Source: Chrysomallon squamiferum
Lineage: Eukaryota; Mollusca; Gastropoda; Neomphalida; Peltospiridae
NCBI GenBank assembly: GCA_012295275.1
Contig: CM022672.1
Location: 13,385,495 to 13,447,494 of the forward strand
Length of the DNA stretch: 62,000 nucleotides
Reading direction: 5' to 3'
The notes beneath the pieces are model-generated. The model was not told where the DNA came from and did not search any database. It worked only from the letters and a program-made list of their open reading frames with translations. Made by a program: the position numbers and the translations under genes. Of the stretch, positions 35,565 to 48,000 are shown piece after piece (the first letter of the stretch is position 1; every line of letters starts with the position of its first letter).

Positions 35565-36990
35565 ATCTGTGATTTGTACGATAATTATTAAGGTATCAGA
35601 CGATAGCTAAAAAGTTTCAGAATATGACGACGTTCGAGAGAAACCTTTATATTTAGTGAAGGAACGTCACTCCTGAAGAAAACTTAAGAGTGATATTTTT
35701 CAGTCCACACTCTTTCGTTATGGCTGGTAGATCAGTGGCATCAATTCATCATATTATTAAAAAAAACTTGGTCTGGCTTTAAATGTAACCAGATCTGTTG
35801 CCCAAGGGTATTCCTGCGTATGTTTGTTTGTATCATATATTCAAGGGTTAGGTTTATATTCAAACTTTACCTCAGTATATCGTGCTTTACTTTTCGCTAT
35901 AGTAGTGTCGAGCTCTGATTATTTCAATGTACCCGTTCATTAAATGATAATATTATAACATAAAACGCATTTACAATAACCTGTATTTATCCGGCTACTT
36001 CATTCAAATTTGGTTAATTATCGATAGAAGATCGAAATATTTTTGAGGCTATTACAATATAATAATATTTTACCTATTTAGCATACAGCTAGAGTATCTG
36101 ATAAATATTCATGGCATGTATGGAGATTAATTTTCCAACTGATTTTTCATGTTATAAACAAAACTTGGGATGAAAAACAACCAGTTTGGGTATGAATTAT
36201 GCATAGACCAAGATAGTCAGGCATCGATAACTTGGAGTAGAATTATTTGCCCAGTAACAGAATGACTGATAATTGCCCAATAGTTCTTGGACTCTGAAGT
36301 CACGCGACTGAGTGGTGGACGTCGATATGGACGTGTGGCTGAGAAATTGTTGCATATTTTGGATCAAGTCACACTGAACCATAGTGTACGCGTGTTATCA
36401 GAGATGCTGCTGTAGCTTCAAATTAGCGAGTTTATTAGTTGTGGGTTGTTTTTGTTGTTGTTTTTTTTACACAGTACCTAAATTAAAGGTCAAGTCACCG
36501 TTTAACAAAGTTCTCGCACATTGAGAAACTTTCCTCAGTCGGCAAAGATAATCTGACAGATTGCTTAATGAAGATGAAAGTTACAGGACTATAGAAAACT
36601 GAGATTCTAGAATAAAAACTTCTGTAGGATCTTTTCTAGTGACGTATCTTTGGTGTCTGTCATGAAAAACTGATCAAATGAACGAAAATAACTTATGATT
36701 ATCATTTCATGTAGTGATGAATGCTTCTGAATATAATTTAATTATAAAAAATATAATTCAGTTACTTGTTAATGATGGTAAATGTGAAAAGATGTGGTTT
36801 TATTTTATCAAGACTTAGAGTAATATAGTTAGATAATAAATAATTCTGTAAAAAAAAACATTTATACCAAATATGTTCATATCATTTAGAAATGGAAATA
36901 TTTTCTGAGAATTTCATTAGAAAATTGCACTGAGAGCTAATGGCGTTGAACTTCCTGTTTTACATATTTATATATTTAATTTTATTTTAA

Positions 36991-36992
36991 AT

Positions 36993-37035
<43 letters not shown>

Positions 37036-37036
37036 T
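36991..37036. repeat. (TTTA)n microsatellite
   Basis: About 11 TTTA units. Confidence 0.9.
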
Positions 37037-37302
37037 TATTATTTTATAAGCCGATAGATGCTAATTTGGCGTCCTATGATGATTAGAGAGCTTTTATACA
37101 AATTAAATAATTGGAGTAGGTTGCAAGTTTTATGTGACTAATGAATGCATAATTTAAACATTAGTATGTATATAAATATATATATCTATATAAATGCACA
37201 ACATTGTATTCATATGGTGTACGGATGGAGTCATACTTATATATACATCATCACACTGACTTCAATATATTTTACATTTATTATTATATTATTACTATTA
37301 CC

Positions 37303-37305
<3 letters not shown>

Positions 37306-37359
<54 letters not shown>
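37306..37359. repeat. (ATT)n microsatellite
   Basis: About 18 ATT units. Confidence 0.9.
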
Positions 37360-37361
<2 letters not shown>

Positions 37362-38861
37362 ATTGATTTATTAGATATGTTTATATTTTATATTAAATGT
37401 TAAATCGTTTTTTGTGTTTTTTTTTTTTCTTTTTCTTTTTTTTTTTTTTTTTTGGGGTTTTTTAGTTTTTTTAATTGACTATAGTTGATGAAGTTAGTTT
37501 TTCGAAAGCTGAATGGCCAGTTATAATCAGTTATATCGAGTTAAAACGCTTGCAGTGGTTAAACGGTTCGTATATAGAGATATATATTTGATTGTATATA
37601 ATATGTATAAAGTGTTTGTACATAAGACTGTATACTATAATATTGTTGGTTAAAAAAACGTAATACTGTTCAGTATATCCTATGCAAATATTCTAATTAC
37701 GAATATTAATATTATCCAAGTTATTCTTCCAAGTTAATAAAATTAAAATTAAAAAAGAAAATTAATATCTTATAATAAAGCAAAACATTTTCAGATCATC
37801 AGCATATCAAGATCGTTCATAGGAATACAGTGTGCTGGCCATATTCATATACAATTGAATAAATATTCTAGTAGGTAGTAAATGAATGGTTTTTGGATGT
37901 TTTAGAACAACATATTCATCTATGATACGGAGTACACAATGCAAATGTTTAGAACTTACATGTTCCTATAACTATATCGTCAAAATTATTTAAACCCCAC
38001 AGTCCCTTTTGTATGTTTTTCTTTCATTCTAAACTTTATTTTCTTCTTCTTCTTCTTACTAGTACTACTACTACTATTATTATACTATTACTACTGCCTC
38101 TACTACTACTATACGTCTATAACTATTATCACTACCACTACCACAACTAAGTTTCTCTTCCTAGTTTTATTTTATAAACAGATTTAATATATTTATCGAA
38201 AGTGTTTTCTTTTTATAGCAAGATACATTTGTGTGGATATTTCAAAAGTGTACAAAACACATCATTGTTTAATTTAATAATAACTCGAATTTTTATATTT
38301 ATACATACATCTGTATTTAAATGTATAGGATTTACTGAATTAAAGCAACAGACACATTCCCTGAGTTGGCTTGTCAGTGTGTTAATATATTTTATGCTGA
38401 AATAAAATAATATATAAATAAAAAAATGTTGTCTTTGTTTTTATTTATTTTTAATAAAGGATGCCTATTCGTACCTAAGTTACACAATAGTGGGAATCTT
38501 TACTATCTGTAAACATAAAATTATGTTTTTTCCCTTTTATTTGTTATTCTCAGCAATACTCCCGTAATTGCCATGGATTTTGACAGTTTAGACTTATAAA
38601 CACATGGGATGGATATATAATTTAAGAACAGAATGGACAATATTTATCTCAGTATAACACCCTAATTACAGTGACTCGTGATCATAAAATCATAAAAAAT
38701 AATTCTAAATATAATTTGTAAAAAAACTTATGTATGGGAAAACAGTTACAAATGCATCATTGTTTCAGTGTGAGATGGGAAATGAAAATATCAAGAGAAT
38801 GTTTCGGTGATCGCAAAATATATATTAATAAGAACTAGTCACATGTCCTAAGAAGTAACTA

Positions 38862-38865
<4 letters not shown>

Positions 38866-38910
<45 letters not shown>
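38866..38910. repeat. (AAT)n microsatellite
   Basis: About 15 AAT units. Confidence 0.9.
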
Positions 38911-38913
<3 letters not shown>

Positions 38914-39235
38914 CTGTAAACAAATAATAAATAAATTAATAAATTATCTCTTAATACATTATTGAGCACTTGCTTAAACGATCATCATTACAACCGGGTA
39001 GTTAATTTCACTGCAAAAAAAAAAAAAAAATGAAAGGATATGTAATATGCACTGATCTGGACAAAGCAGACGAAAAAAAAAAAAAAAAAAAAAAAAGTGT
39101 TTAACGTCTGCTTCTTTTTGTTTTCTGGTTATTTATTTATTTATTTGAATTTTTTTTTTTTTTTTTGAATTGTTATTATTATTTATTGTTCAATGCGATC
39201 CTCATTATTATTGTTATTATTATTATTATTATTTT

Positions 39236-39238
<3 letters not shown>

Positions 39239-39304
<66 letters not shown>
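39239..39304. repeat. (TC)n microsatellite
   Basis: About 33 TC dinucleotides. Confidence 0.95.
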
Positions 39305-39308
<4 letters not shown>

Positions 39309-40258
39309 CATTTCTTACTTTTAATAGTGTGGGTTTAAATTTGAATCTTGAAATTCTTTTTTATATAAAATTGTTTAAACACTGCCAGAGATCGACTACC
39401 AAATCACACACAAATGGATCAGATTATTTTGTACCTTGTATCATCCATATTTAACACAACGTTCCTGTATATATTTTAGTATGAAATTGTTGGTATTAAA
39501 ATATTGTTGTTTTTAGTAAAACGTTGTTTTTTAAGCATGATGAATTACTTACATAATATCGAAGGGAAAATGTGTTGTTTTTTTTGCTTTGTTTTTTAAC
39601 TAGCTGAAAGGAAACACTCCATAGAATAATAATAATCAATAACTCTAAAAAAACATATTACCTAATGCGGAAGTTTTATTAAGTTTCCCCGAAACAGTGA
39701 CAGCATCGATTTCCTTTCTCTCATGGAAAAAAATAAAATAAAATAAAATAAAATATATATATATATAAAAAAAAAAACATCTTCGACAAATGATAAAATT
39801 AACGTAAAGCTGGCAGAGATATTGACAAATTACATTTATTCGTTCTCTCATTTATGCCAACCTTTTCAGGATACACAATGTAACTTGAGTAACATATCCT
39901 GTTGGTTGTTTAGCTACTCTCGTAACACTTTGTTGCTAATGATAAAGTACCGCAATGAAATGACAATATACGGAAGTTGACACTTCGGATATCATTGTGA
40001 TGTCATAAGGTACATGATAATAATGCACTGATTTACCTGACCAGTCAGATTATTTATTTAGTATTTATTTATTTATTTGAAGGTTAAATTGTCAGAGATT
40101 TATAATATATTATGATACTTATCCATGAAAACACTAAATACAAAAGTCTAAACAGTCGAAAATAATAATAATAAAACTAAATTAAATTTTAAAAATTTGG
40201 TTGACAGTTATGAACAAATCACGTTCGCCAGGAGCATACTCAAGCTTTCATATCGAGG

Positions 40259-40456
40259 TTATGACTGCCGTGCATATAACTTCTTTTCTTTGATGAAGTT
40301 AATCCTTTCATCTTGTAAATGAAAATTATTTTTTAAAAACGAGGCGTCTGGAACAAATCCGGCTTCAGTAAATATCTCAAGCAGATAGAGTCGCAAAGGC
40401 ATGTATGCTATAGGAAGCATATTCAAAGGCATTTTTCCCATTCCAACTGCACGCAT
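40259..40456 (-). CDS. Unidentified 65-codon ORF, head-to-head with CIZ1
   Basis: On the - strand the frame opens at ATG 40456, right after an in-frame TGA. A second Met eight codons in (GGAAAAATGCC) has the better start context. It closes with TAA at 40259. The product begins MRAVGMGKMPLNMLPIAYMP and ends DERINFIKEKKLYARQS. Unlike most ORFs here it is not low complexity. It mixes a hydrophobic/amphipathic N-terminal half with a charged C-terminal half, which suits a small mitochondrial or membrane-associated protein. I do not recognise the family. It lies about 0.3 kb from the CIZ1 5' exon and would share its promoter region. It may be a real microprotein, one exon of a larger gene, a pseudogene or chance. 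Confidence 0.3.
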   Translation of the reverse strand: MRAVGMGKMPLNMLPIAYMPLRLYLLEIFTEAGFVPDASFLKNNFHLQDERINFIKEKKLYARQS

Positions 40457-40555
40457 TCAGGTGATTTTTAAATTGTTCTTCCAACAAATGTTATACACTA
40501 TTTATTTTTTATTTTATAATAATATACACACACACATATATACGTATATACACAC

Positions 40556-40557
<2 letters not shown>

Positions 40558-40640
<83 letters not shown>

Positions 40641-40641
40641 T
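40558..40641. repeat. Compound (AT)n(AC)n(AT)n microsatellite
   Basis: AT, CA and AT runs about 100 bases upstream of the CIZ1 5' exon. Confidence 0.95.
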
Positions 40642-40744
40642 ATAATTCTCCATTTAAGTTTTAAGAACAAATGACGCTAACTCGTCTTTCAGCTTGTAAA
40701 TTGGATAGCCTTACTGTAACTAGTACATCTCGCCTCTTATAGGT

Positions 40745-40823
40745 GTTCAACAAGGCCACTTCGATCTCTTATTCAGCAGGCGGCCATTTTTGCTAGAGTT
40801 ACTGCAGTTACTCTCAGAGTTAG
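40745..40823 (+). other. CIZ1: Probable non-coding 5' exon of CIZ1
   Basis: A GC-richer stretch (GGCGGCCATTTTTGCTAGAG, which includes a YY1-like GCCATTTT motif) ends in TTAG with a GTAAAGT donor at 40824. A downstream acceptor (CATTGCAG) at 41605 brings it next to the ATG exon. The 3' border is supported by the donor. The 5' border is a guess. Confidence 0.45.
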
Positions 40824-41605
40824 GTAAAGTTTATTTTATTCATTGTTTGAGCGTGTTATTTATTTTTATTTTGAAGAAATGTTTTGTTCATGAAATTAAT
40901 GTATTGAAAAATATTATTTAGAATCTGAAGTTACAGGTTTATAGTTTATCGGATGATTTTGTGATTTCTTATCGGACATGTTATTCAACTTAGTACTTAC
41001 TGATGTTAACTAAATTAAATAGTAAATCTAAAAGACCAAAAAACTAAAAAAGTAAAAGAAAATTTGATTATTATTTTCGAATTATTTGTGTAATTATATT
41101 ATTATTACATGTTTCATTTATTCAGAATCATGAGAATGAAACTCAAACTGAAAATGTGTGTGCCAACCTTTACTTGCCGTATAATATAATACTTAATAGT
41201 TACGAATATTCAACTCCTACTTTCTAGTAGTAGTACTAGTAGTTGTACCGTAATAAGATTTTTACGTCGTAGTTTATAAGAAAACAGTTTTTATGGTATT
41301 ATACAAATATGTAATATTATCAAGTATTCTTAATGATTTAAGTTAATGTTCATGAGTAAACGTCATTCAAAATAATTATTCATAGGTTTATAATATATTC
41401 CTTTAATATAATGAGTTTGGGTGCAATTTACTCAGTGAATAACATTAATTAGGTGTTGTATATAAAATTTCAAACATATTAATGTATTGGTTTAATGACC
41501 TAAAAAACTAAACAAAATATATAAGTAAAATGTTAATGTATAATGCTGCATGATCTATTTAAATGATTTAGAAAAATAATATACTCATAGCTGATTTCAT
41601 TGCAG

Positions 41606-42060
41606 TTAAAAAAAGAAATATGAATCGACCAGGGAACCGATTTAATTCAATGGGCAGTATGGGACCAGGCATTCTTGGTGATGGTCCAGGATTGCTGCCA
41701 CAAGATGGACCAGGGGCTGGTCTCCTAGGTGACCTGCCTGGAGTAGGTGGCATGCAGCAAGGCATGATGGGGAATAACAACATGGGATTGATTGGTGGTG
41801 ATTTTGAGACATTGTTACAGCAGCGACAGCTGGCTCAGCAACTTAGTATGAGAGAGTCCCAGTTGGCTATGGCGACTAATATGCTGCAACAGCAAAGTCA
41901 AATGCTGGAAGGTATAGCACCTACAGGCATGGGTGGTATGGGATCTGGCAGGATGCAGAGTGGAATGATTCCATCCCTACTCGACATTCCTTCACAGCCT
42001 ATGAGAAAGCGGCCTCTAGAACTCGATAGATTTGATTTTAAACGACAGAGACAGGACGAG
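41606..42060 (+). CDS. CIZ1: CIZ1 first coding exon
   Basis: The acceptor CATTGCAG is followed by a 14-base leader (GAAAT before the ATG) and the start at 41620. It encodes 147 residues of Gly/Met/Leu-rich then Gln-rich sequence with no finger. The donor is GTAAGT, phase 0. Confidence 0.9.
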
Positions 42061-45000
42061 GTAAGTTAACTGCATTATCATTGCCAAATAAGGAAACTGG
42101 GAAAAATTTCACATATAGCTAGCATTCAGACATTGTCAACAATTACAGCAGATTCATTCTGATCTGTTATCTCACAGATAGCAGATCAGTTGTCAGTTAT
42201 CACTTTTCAGATGGTGTGGTTTTAATATTTTGTTTTTTGCTACATGTGGATCAGAGAAAAGTTGGAATACCCATTTTGCTTTTTTTAAATTTAATTTTAC
42301 TTTTGTTTTAGTTCATTCATCATCTTTAAATTTTTAAAATTTATTTCACTGCAGTTTCAGAATATTTTCTGATGTCTGTTCTGCTGTTCAGATTTTTCAG
42401 CTGATTATTAAAGTTTTACTTTTATGGTCATGGTCTGAACATTCAAGGAAAAAAGTTTCTGATTCTGCATTTGTGTCTGTTAAATTTAATGCTGCAACTT
42501 TGTAGTTTTATTGTACTCTTTCAATTCACTAAAGACAGTAAGATGATACAAATCAGTATGGTATTGTGCCCAACACAGTGAAAGTAAATCTAGCTAGTCC
42601 TCTTTTTCATAGAACAGAACAATGTACATTATGGTTTTCTATTCAGAACTGAATTGCTGATAATGCTAACCACATGTACATTATTTTCAATAAGTCATCT
42701 ACATTTCTGCTGAAATTTTAGTTTTAACTTCATCATTTCTGTATTAACAGATACTTCGTGAATTTCATATAAACTGCAGTTTGTGAATATAAATCTGAAC
42801 TGATTCTCAGAAAATTAATTTTGTTTCACCACGAAGAAGCCCATGTGGACATAAAAAAAATGTCATTCTTCAGTTTAATTTTGACGATAAATGTTCCAGT
42901 GAATCCCTTTATATATTAACTGGAAATTTTTGAAAATGAGAATCTTGCATACGGAAATCCAATTTTCTTTTTGGCAACCATACAGTTTTTCATAACTGCA
43001 GTTTAATTATCCAGAGCTTTAAAATGGTTGTCAAATATATGGAAATGCGTGTGGACACCAGTGTTATTCTGTTTTGAGAAAACATTCTGGAACTGAATTT
43101 TGTTTTTCCTTGTATGTGAGCACCATTTATTAAAAGATGTTCCATTTACTCTGGTATTTTCAGTGCAAATACCTGGTATGTGATTAAGCATTCTTTCTAA
43201 GCCAGAACTAATATTGTCAGAGCTATTAAATAGATGATAAAAATATTGAATGTATTTTATATATTTTAAAGATAAAATGTAGCCCTCTAGAATTCATTCC
43301 ATGGATGTATTTTGAGGTTTAATTTCAAGAGCCTTTTAAACCAGCAAATATTCAAATGTTCTGATTTCCTGAGTTCAGCAATCCCATCAGTTCAGACATT
43401 GCTCTGTCACTTTCTGATTTTTCTGGCAACCTTTCTGACGATTTCAGTCTGGACGAATTTCAAGATGGGATCGAAATATGGAAGAAGATGGACATTTTCG
43501 CAGACGTTCACGAAGTAGAGATCGCTTCCATAGAAGGTCACTTGAAGCAGGTAACCTCAGAGATGGTTTTCTTCTGCCTTTTGAAAAATATTTAGCTTTT
43601 TCTCTTTTTTTTAAACTTTAATTTTTAAGTATTTAATTTAAAAAAAAAAAAATTGTTTTGTTTTGTTTCAATAATTCATCCTAAAGAAATTGCTTTGCTG
43701 CATACTTGTGTAAAAGGTTTTGAAGGCAGTAATAGGCATTTGTAATACATGTATTAATTACCAATTAAATAACTTTCATCAGTTTCATTCTGTTGCTTCT
43801 GCATCCCTCTCCCCTCAAAAAGTTAGCTTTATTTAAATATAATTTATTATATTTATATGAATGGAGTTTTGAAGGTTCTTCTGAAAGCTAAATTTGTGAC
43901 AGCAGTCTTTATTTCTTCAGTACAAATGAAGCATAATGTATTGACAGCAAAATAATCTTTTTAGACACTGGACATTCACCAGTTAAAATTATAATTAAAA
44001 TTTGCCATTCCAAGATAGATGATTTTTTTTTTAATTTGTGTTCCACAGTATTGTAATTTGAAACAATCACAAGTAGGAGTTTCTTCAGATTCATGACTTC
44101 TGTCTGAATTTCTTTGAAAAGCAGTGCTGGGGAAATGCTTAATTCACTGATTTTCTTATGCTGGTATATCATGTATATCTTGTTTTACAGTTATTTTATT
44201 GCTATCTAATTGTAGAATCCTCTTCACCAGTTAAGACTGCTATAATCATTTTTAAAAAGTGTACCACAGTGTGTTACATTTGAAATTTCAGTCAGTCCCC
44301 TTTCCTTTCACCAACATTTGTTGTTTCACATCTATCCCTGATTTGCAGAAAAAGATGTGGCCTTGCAATTTACTTTTTAAAATTATCTTTCTGCTTAGAG
44401 GTTAATTTGAAAATTTGATTAAAATGATTGTGTATTCATGCATTTTGTTTGTCTTTTTCTGTTAACTATTACTAATTCATGAAGAAAAGAAAAACAGTTT
44501 AAAGTATTTATATGTTTCTATAACTTTTTTGTGTAAGACTGAGAATAAATTTGGTTTTAATTTGTGAAATTTACTAAAAATAATCTTTTGGACACCAAAG
44601 GTAAAATTTAAGGATCAAATACATGGACATTCAATAACATGTTTAACATTTTTAAGCAAATGCAATATATATATATATATATACAGGTGTGTCTGTTTGA
44701 TCTTAAATGTTCTTTTCTTTGTCATGTTTGAGAGAAAAAACAGGTTTTCTTGCAATTAACATAATGGTGCATTGCATCAATTTTTTAAAAACCAGTAGTG
44801 TATGAAGAGAAATTATGAAATTGTATGAGTGAGTCAGAGGATAATTTTTATCTACCATAATCTGTAATTAATTTGATAATAATACTTTCTGCGTAAAATA
44901 TCGTTTTTTTTTTATTTCTAAGCGATTATTACTTTTTATTGTTTTAGGAAGGCGTCCTTCATTATCTCCTCGGCGGGATCAAGTAGGAAACAGGGTAAGT

Positions 45001-48000
45001 GATGCTTCAGAATAAATTTTAAAAAAAATAATGGTCTGGGGTTTTTTTCAATGCCAGAAATGTGAGAATCCTGAAAATCTGTTTGGTTTAATATTAAATT
45101 AGATTTAAAAAAAACAAGTATTGTCAAGTTTTTATTCAAGCCATTTTTATATTTTACTGAAGTGAAGAATGCTGATAATGGAGGACTGTAATAAATATTA
45201 TGATCTATAAATTATCTGTCACTATTGCAAATACTTTTTAAATTAGTTTTTTTTATTACCAGAGAAATTAACTTACATTGTAATAATGTTGTAGTATAAT
45301 TTTCTAGTTACACATGAAAACTTTTAAGAAACTTGCAAACATCAAGATGGTTTCAGTTTTCACAAGAGTGGGGAATATTAAAACAAATTATTTCAATATT
45401 TATTCAACAACAAAAATGATTCTAATTTACTATTTAACAATTTTGAATAATATTTTATCTTATTTGTGAAACTAGTTGTAGAAAGAATAAATCTGTTCTG
45501 TTTTTAATTCAAGTTTCATTAGCTCATAATCTGTTAACCATTCATCTGTGTATTTCAAAATTTCCATTGATTTTTATTTTTCAAATATACATTATTTATA
45601 TGCATATTACATGTGTAGTCTTGTTCATTTTATCAGCTTGGACAGGGTATTTCTGAAAGTTTAGAATCCTGTACGGCTCTAGCAACATGTATTCATTCCC
45701 AGCTTTTGGGGTTCAGGAATCTGCATTTACATCAGAATATTTCTCTATTCTTTGTTGATTCTATTGCTTTATTTACACTTGTCTGCAAAAGCACATAAAC
45801 ATTAATTTCTGCATTTTCCCATTCATTCTTATTTGGAAAAGTTGATCATACCAGTCACATTTATTTTTTAATCTTTTTATCCTGCTGTCATGTTTCATTT
45901 GTCTGCAGCATCAGTTTTTCTGAAATCCAAACATTAATCAATTATTTCATTTTAGTAAATGTAAATTTTTCTATTATTGTTGTAAGTAACTCTTTCTTGG
46001 AATGTAGATATTTTATAGAGAATAATACAGAAAAGGCAGTATTACAATGGTAGTAAAGCACAATCCAATGAAACTGAATAGTGACTGAAAAACTTTAAAA
46101 TCAGAAATAACATTTTTGATTAAGTTACCTTCAGTATTTTTAAATGACATTCTAAACTGCATCATACTGTAGTATATGTTGGGAAATGATTACATATCTA
46201 GCTATCCTGTGTTGTAATCTTTAACTGGTATAAAAATCTGAAACAAAAATGACTTATTTTATAAATACATCTTCAAATAATTCAAATAATGTAATATTCG
46301 AACTAAAAAGTAAACAAACAAAACCTTTCCATTTCTTCTGAAAAAAGAACAAAAGTAATATTTAAAAACTGGAATTATCCCACTTTTTAGATTGTGTGTT
46401 TTAAATAGAATAAATTTACTTTGATCAGATATTTTCATTCTTTGATTCTCCTGTTGACAAAAATGTTTTCTTTTAAATCTTTTCATAGGCTTGTTATCAG
46501 ATAATTTAGTTTTTTCTGTCTCACAGTTTCTAAAAATAAAAGTATTTCCTAATTTATAGCAGAATAGCAGATGGGTTTTGCATAGCTTTGCTCCTATGCA
46601 CATTGGTTGTTAGGAATAGGTTAGTCTGTATTATTTATACAGAATAGATAGCTTGCTCTTATTTTACATTACATTTTTTTTTTTTTTTTTCCATCCTTTT
46701 TATTTTCTTTCTGCCAAGTGCATCACTTGCATATGGACAATTGTTATTTCTTTCTTTACATGACCTATGTTTTCTCCAGTCTGGTTTGAGGAATAATGGT
46801 CAATCATCATATTTCTGCCATCTCTGCAAACTGGATTGCCGAAATGACCAGGTATCATGTTTTCTCTATTTCCTCTTTTTCCAGTCTATTTGACCTTTCC
46901 TCTAAACAAATTTTTGCAAGGTACTTTTTTGATTCATTGAATTTTCTTTACATTTTATTTTTCACTTGGGATTTGTTTTGTTTCAATGAATTTTTTTTTC
47001 ACTTGCAATTTTTTTTGTTTTCATTAAAAATTATTCATGAAAGATTTTTTAACTTCATTATAAATTCTTCTGGAATCAGTTCTGTATTATCTTAGAATTT
47101 AAATGCTTTGCTCCATCTCTTTATTCTAAAAAAAAGTCACTATAATTTTCTGTCATAGTTCATTTTTAATGTTCTGCATTGAAGAAATGTTTCTTCAGAA
47201 ATATTTTAAGAAGTCATTGGTTTTATTTTAAATGGTGGTGAATTACCATCAAGGTTGAGATGATAATACTGTATAATGGTAGAAGCCATGGTTCATGTCT
47301 CATTGTATTTTCTGTTTTGAAATGCTTTTCTTCATCTGCTAAAAATTGATTCTTTAGTCTATTAAGCCTATCAATTAGGTATTGTTATTTATTTATTTAT
47401 TTATTTAAAGCAATGTGATCAGTGCTACATAGACTTTATTTTTGTTGTGTCAGGAATATCAAATTCTGATGAACTTGTTTTATTGCTTTCTTTAAAAACT
47501 GCTTTCTATTAACTAGGTATTGTTATTTATTTATTTATTTATTTATTTAAAGCAAAATGATCAGTGCTACATAGATTTTATTTTTGTTGTGTCAGGAATA
47601 TCAAATTCTGATGAACTTGTTTTATTGCTTTCTTTAAAAACTAAACATATATTTATATTACTATTATTTTATTTTATTTTTATAATAAAAGTTGGTTGTT
47701 GAAACATTATTGAAATAGTTATGTTATACCCAACATTTACTAGAGTCAGCTCAGAACAAGATAAATTCATTGAGTCACTTAGTATTATAATTTATACTGA
47801 TAATAATGGAATATTTGTTACAAATTATGTTCAAAATATATTTTTAAAAATATTTTTGTTTTGTTTTGTTTTTGTTGAATGACCAATCAACCCCATAAAA
47901 TATTTAAAGATTACATAGTATTCATAAAAAAATACCTAAACATACATGTATTTCTAAATGAAAGGGATAATAAAGCACAAAACTTCATACTGAGTTTTAC

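Larger units (their letters stand above)
35565..40258. other. Intergenic DNA between the protease and CIZ1 regions
   Basis: No exon could be supported. It holds (TTTA)n at 36991-37036, (ATT)n at 37306-37359, (AAT)n at 38866-38910, poly(A)/poly(T) runs at 39010-39170 and (TC)n at 39239-39304. The rest is AT-rich unique sequence. The ORFs in this interval do not show splice-bounded or conserved-looking protein. Confidence 0.6.
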
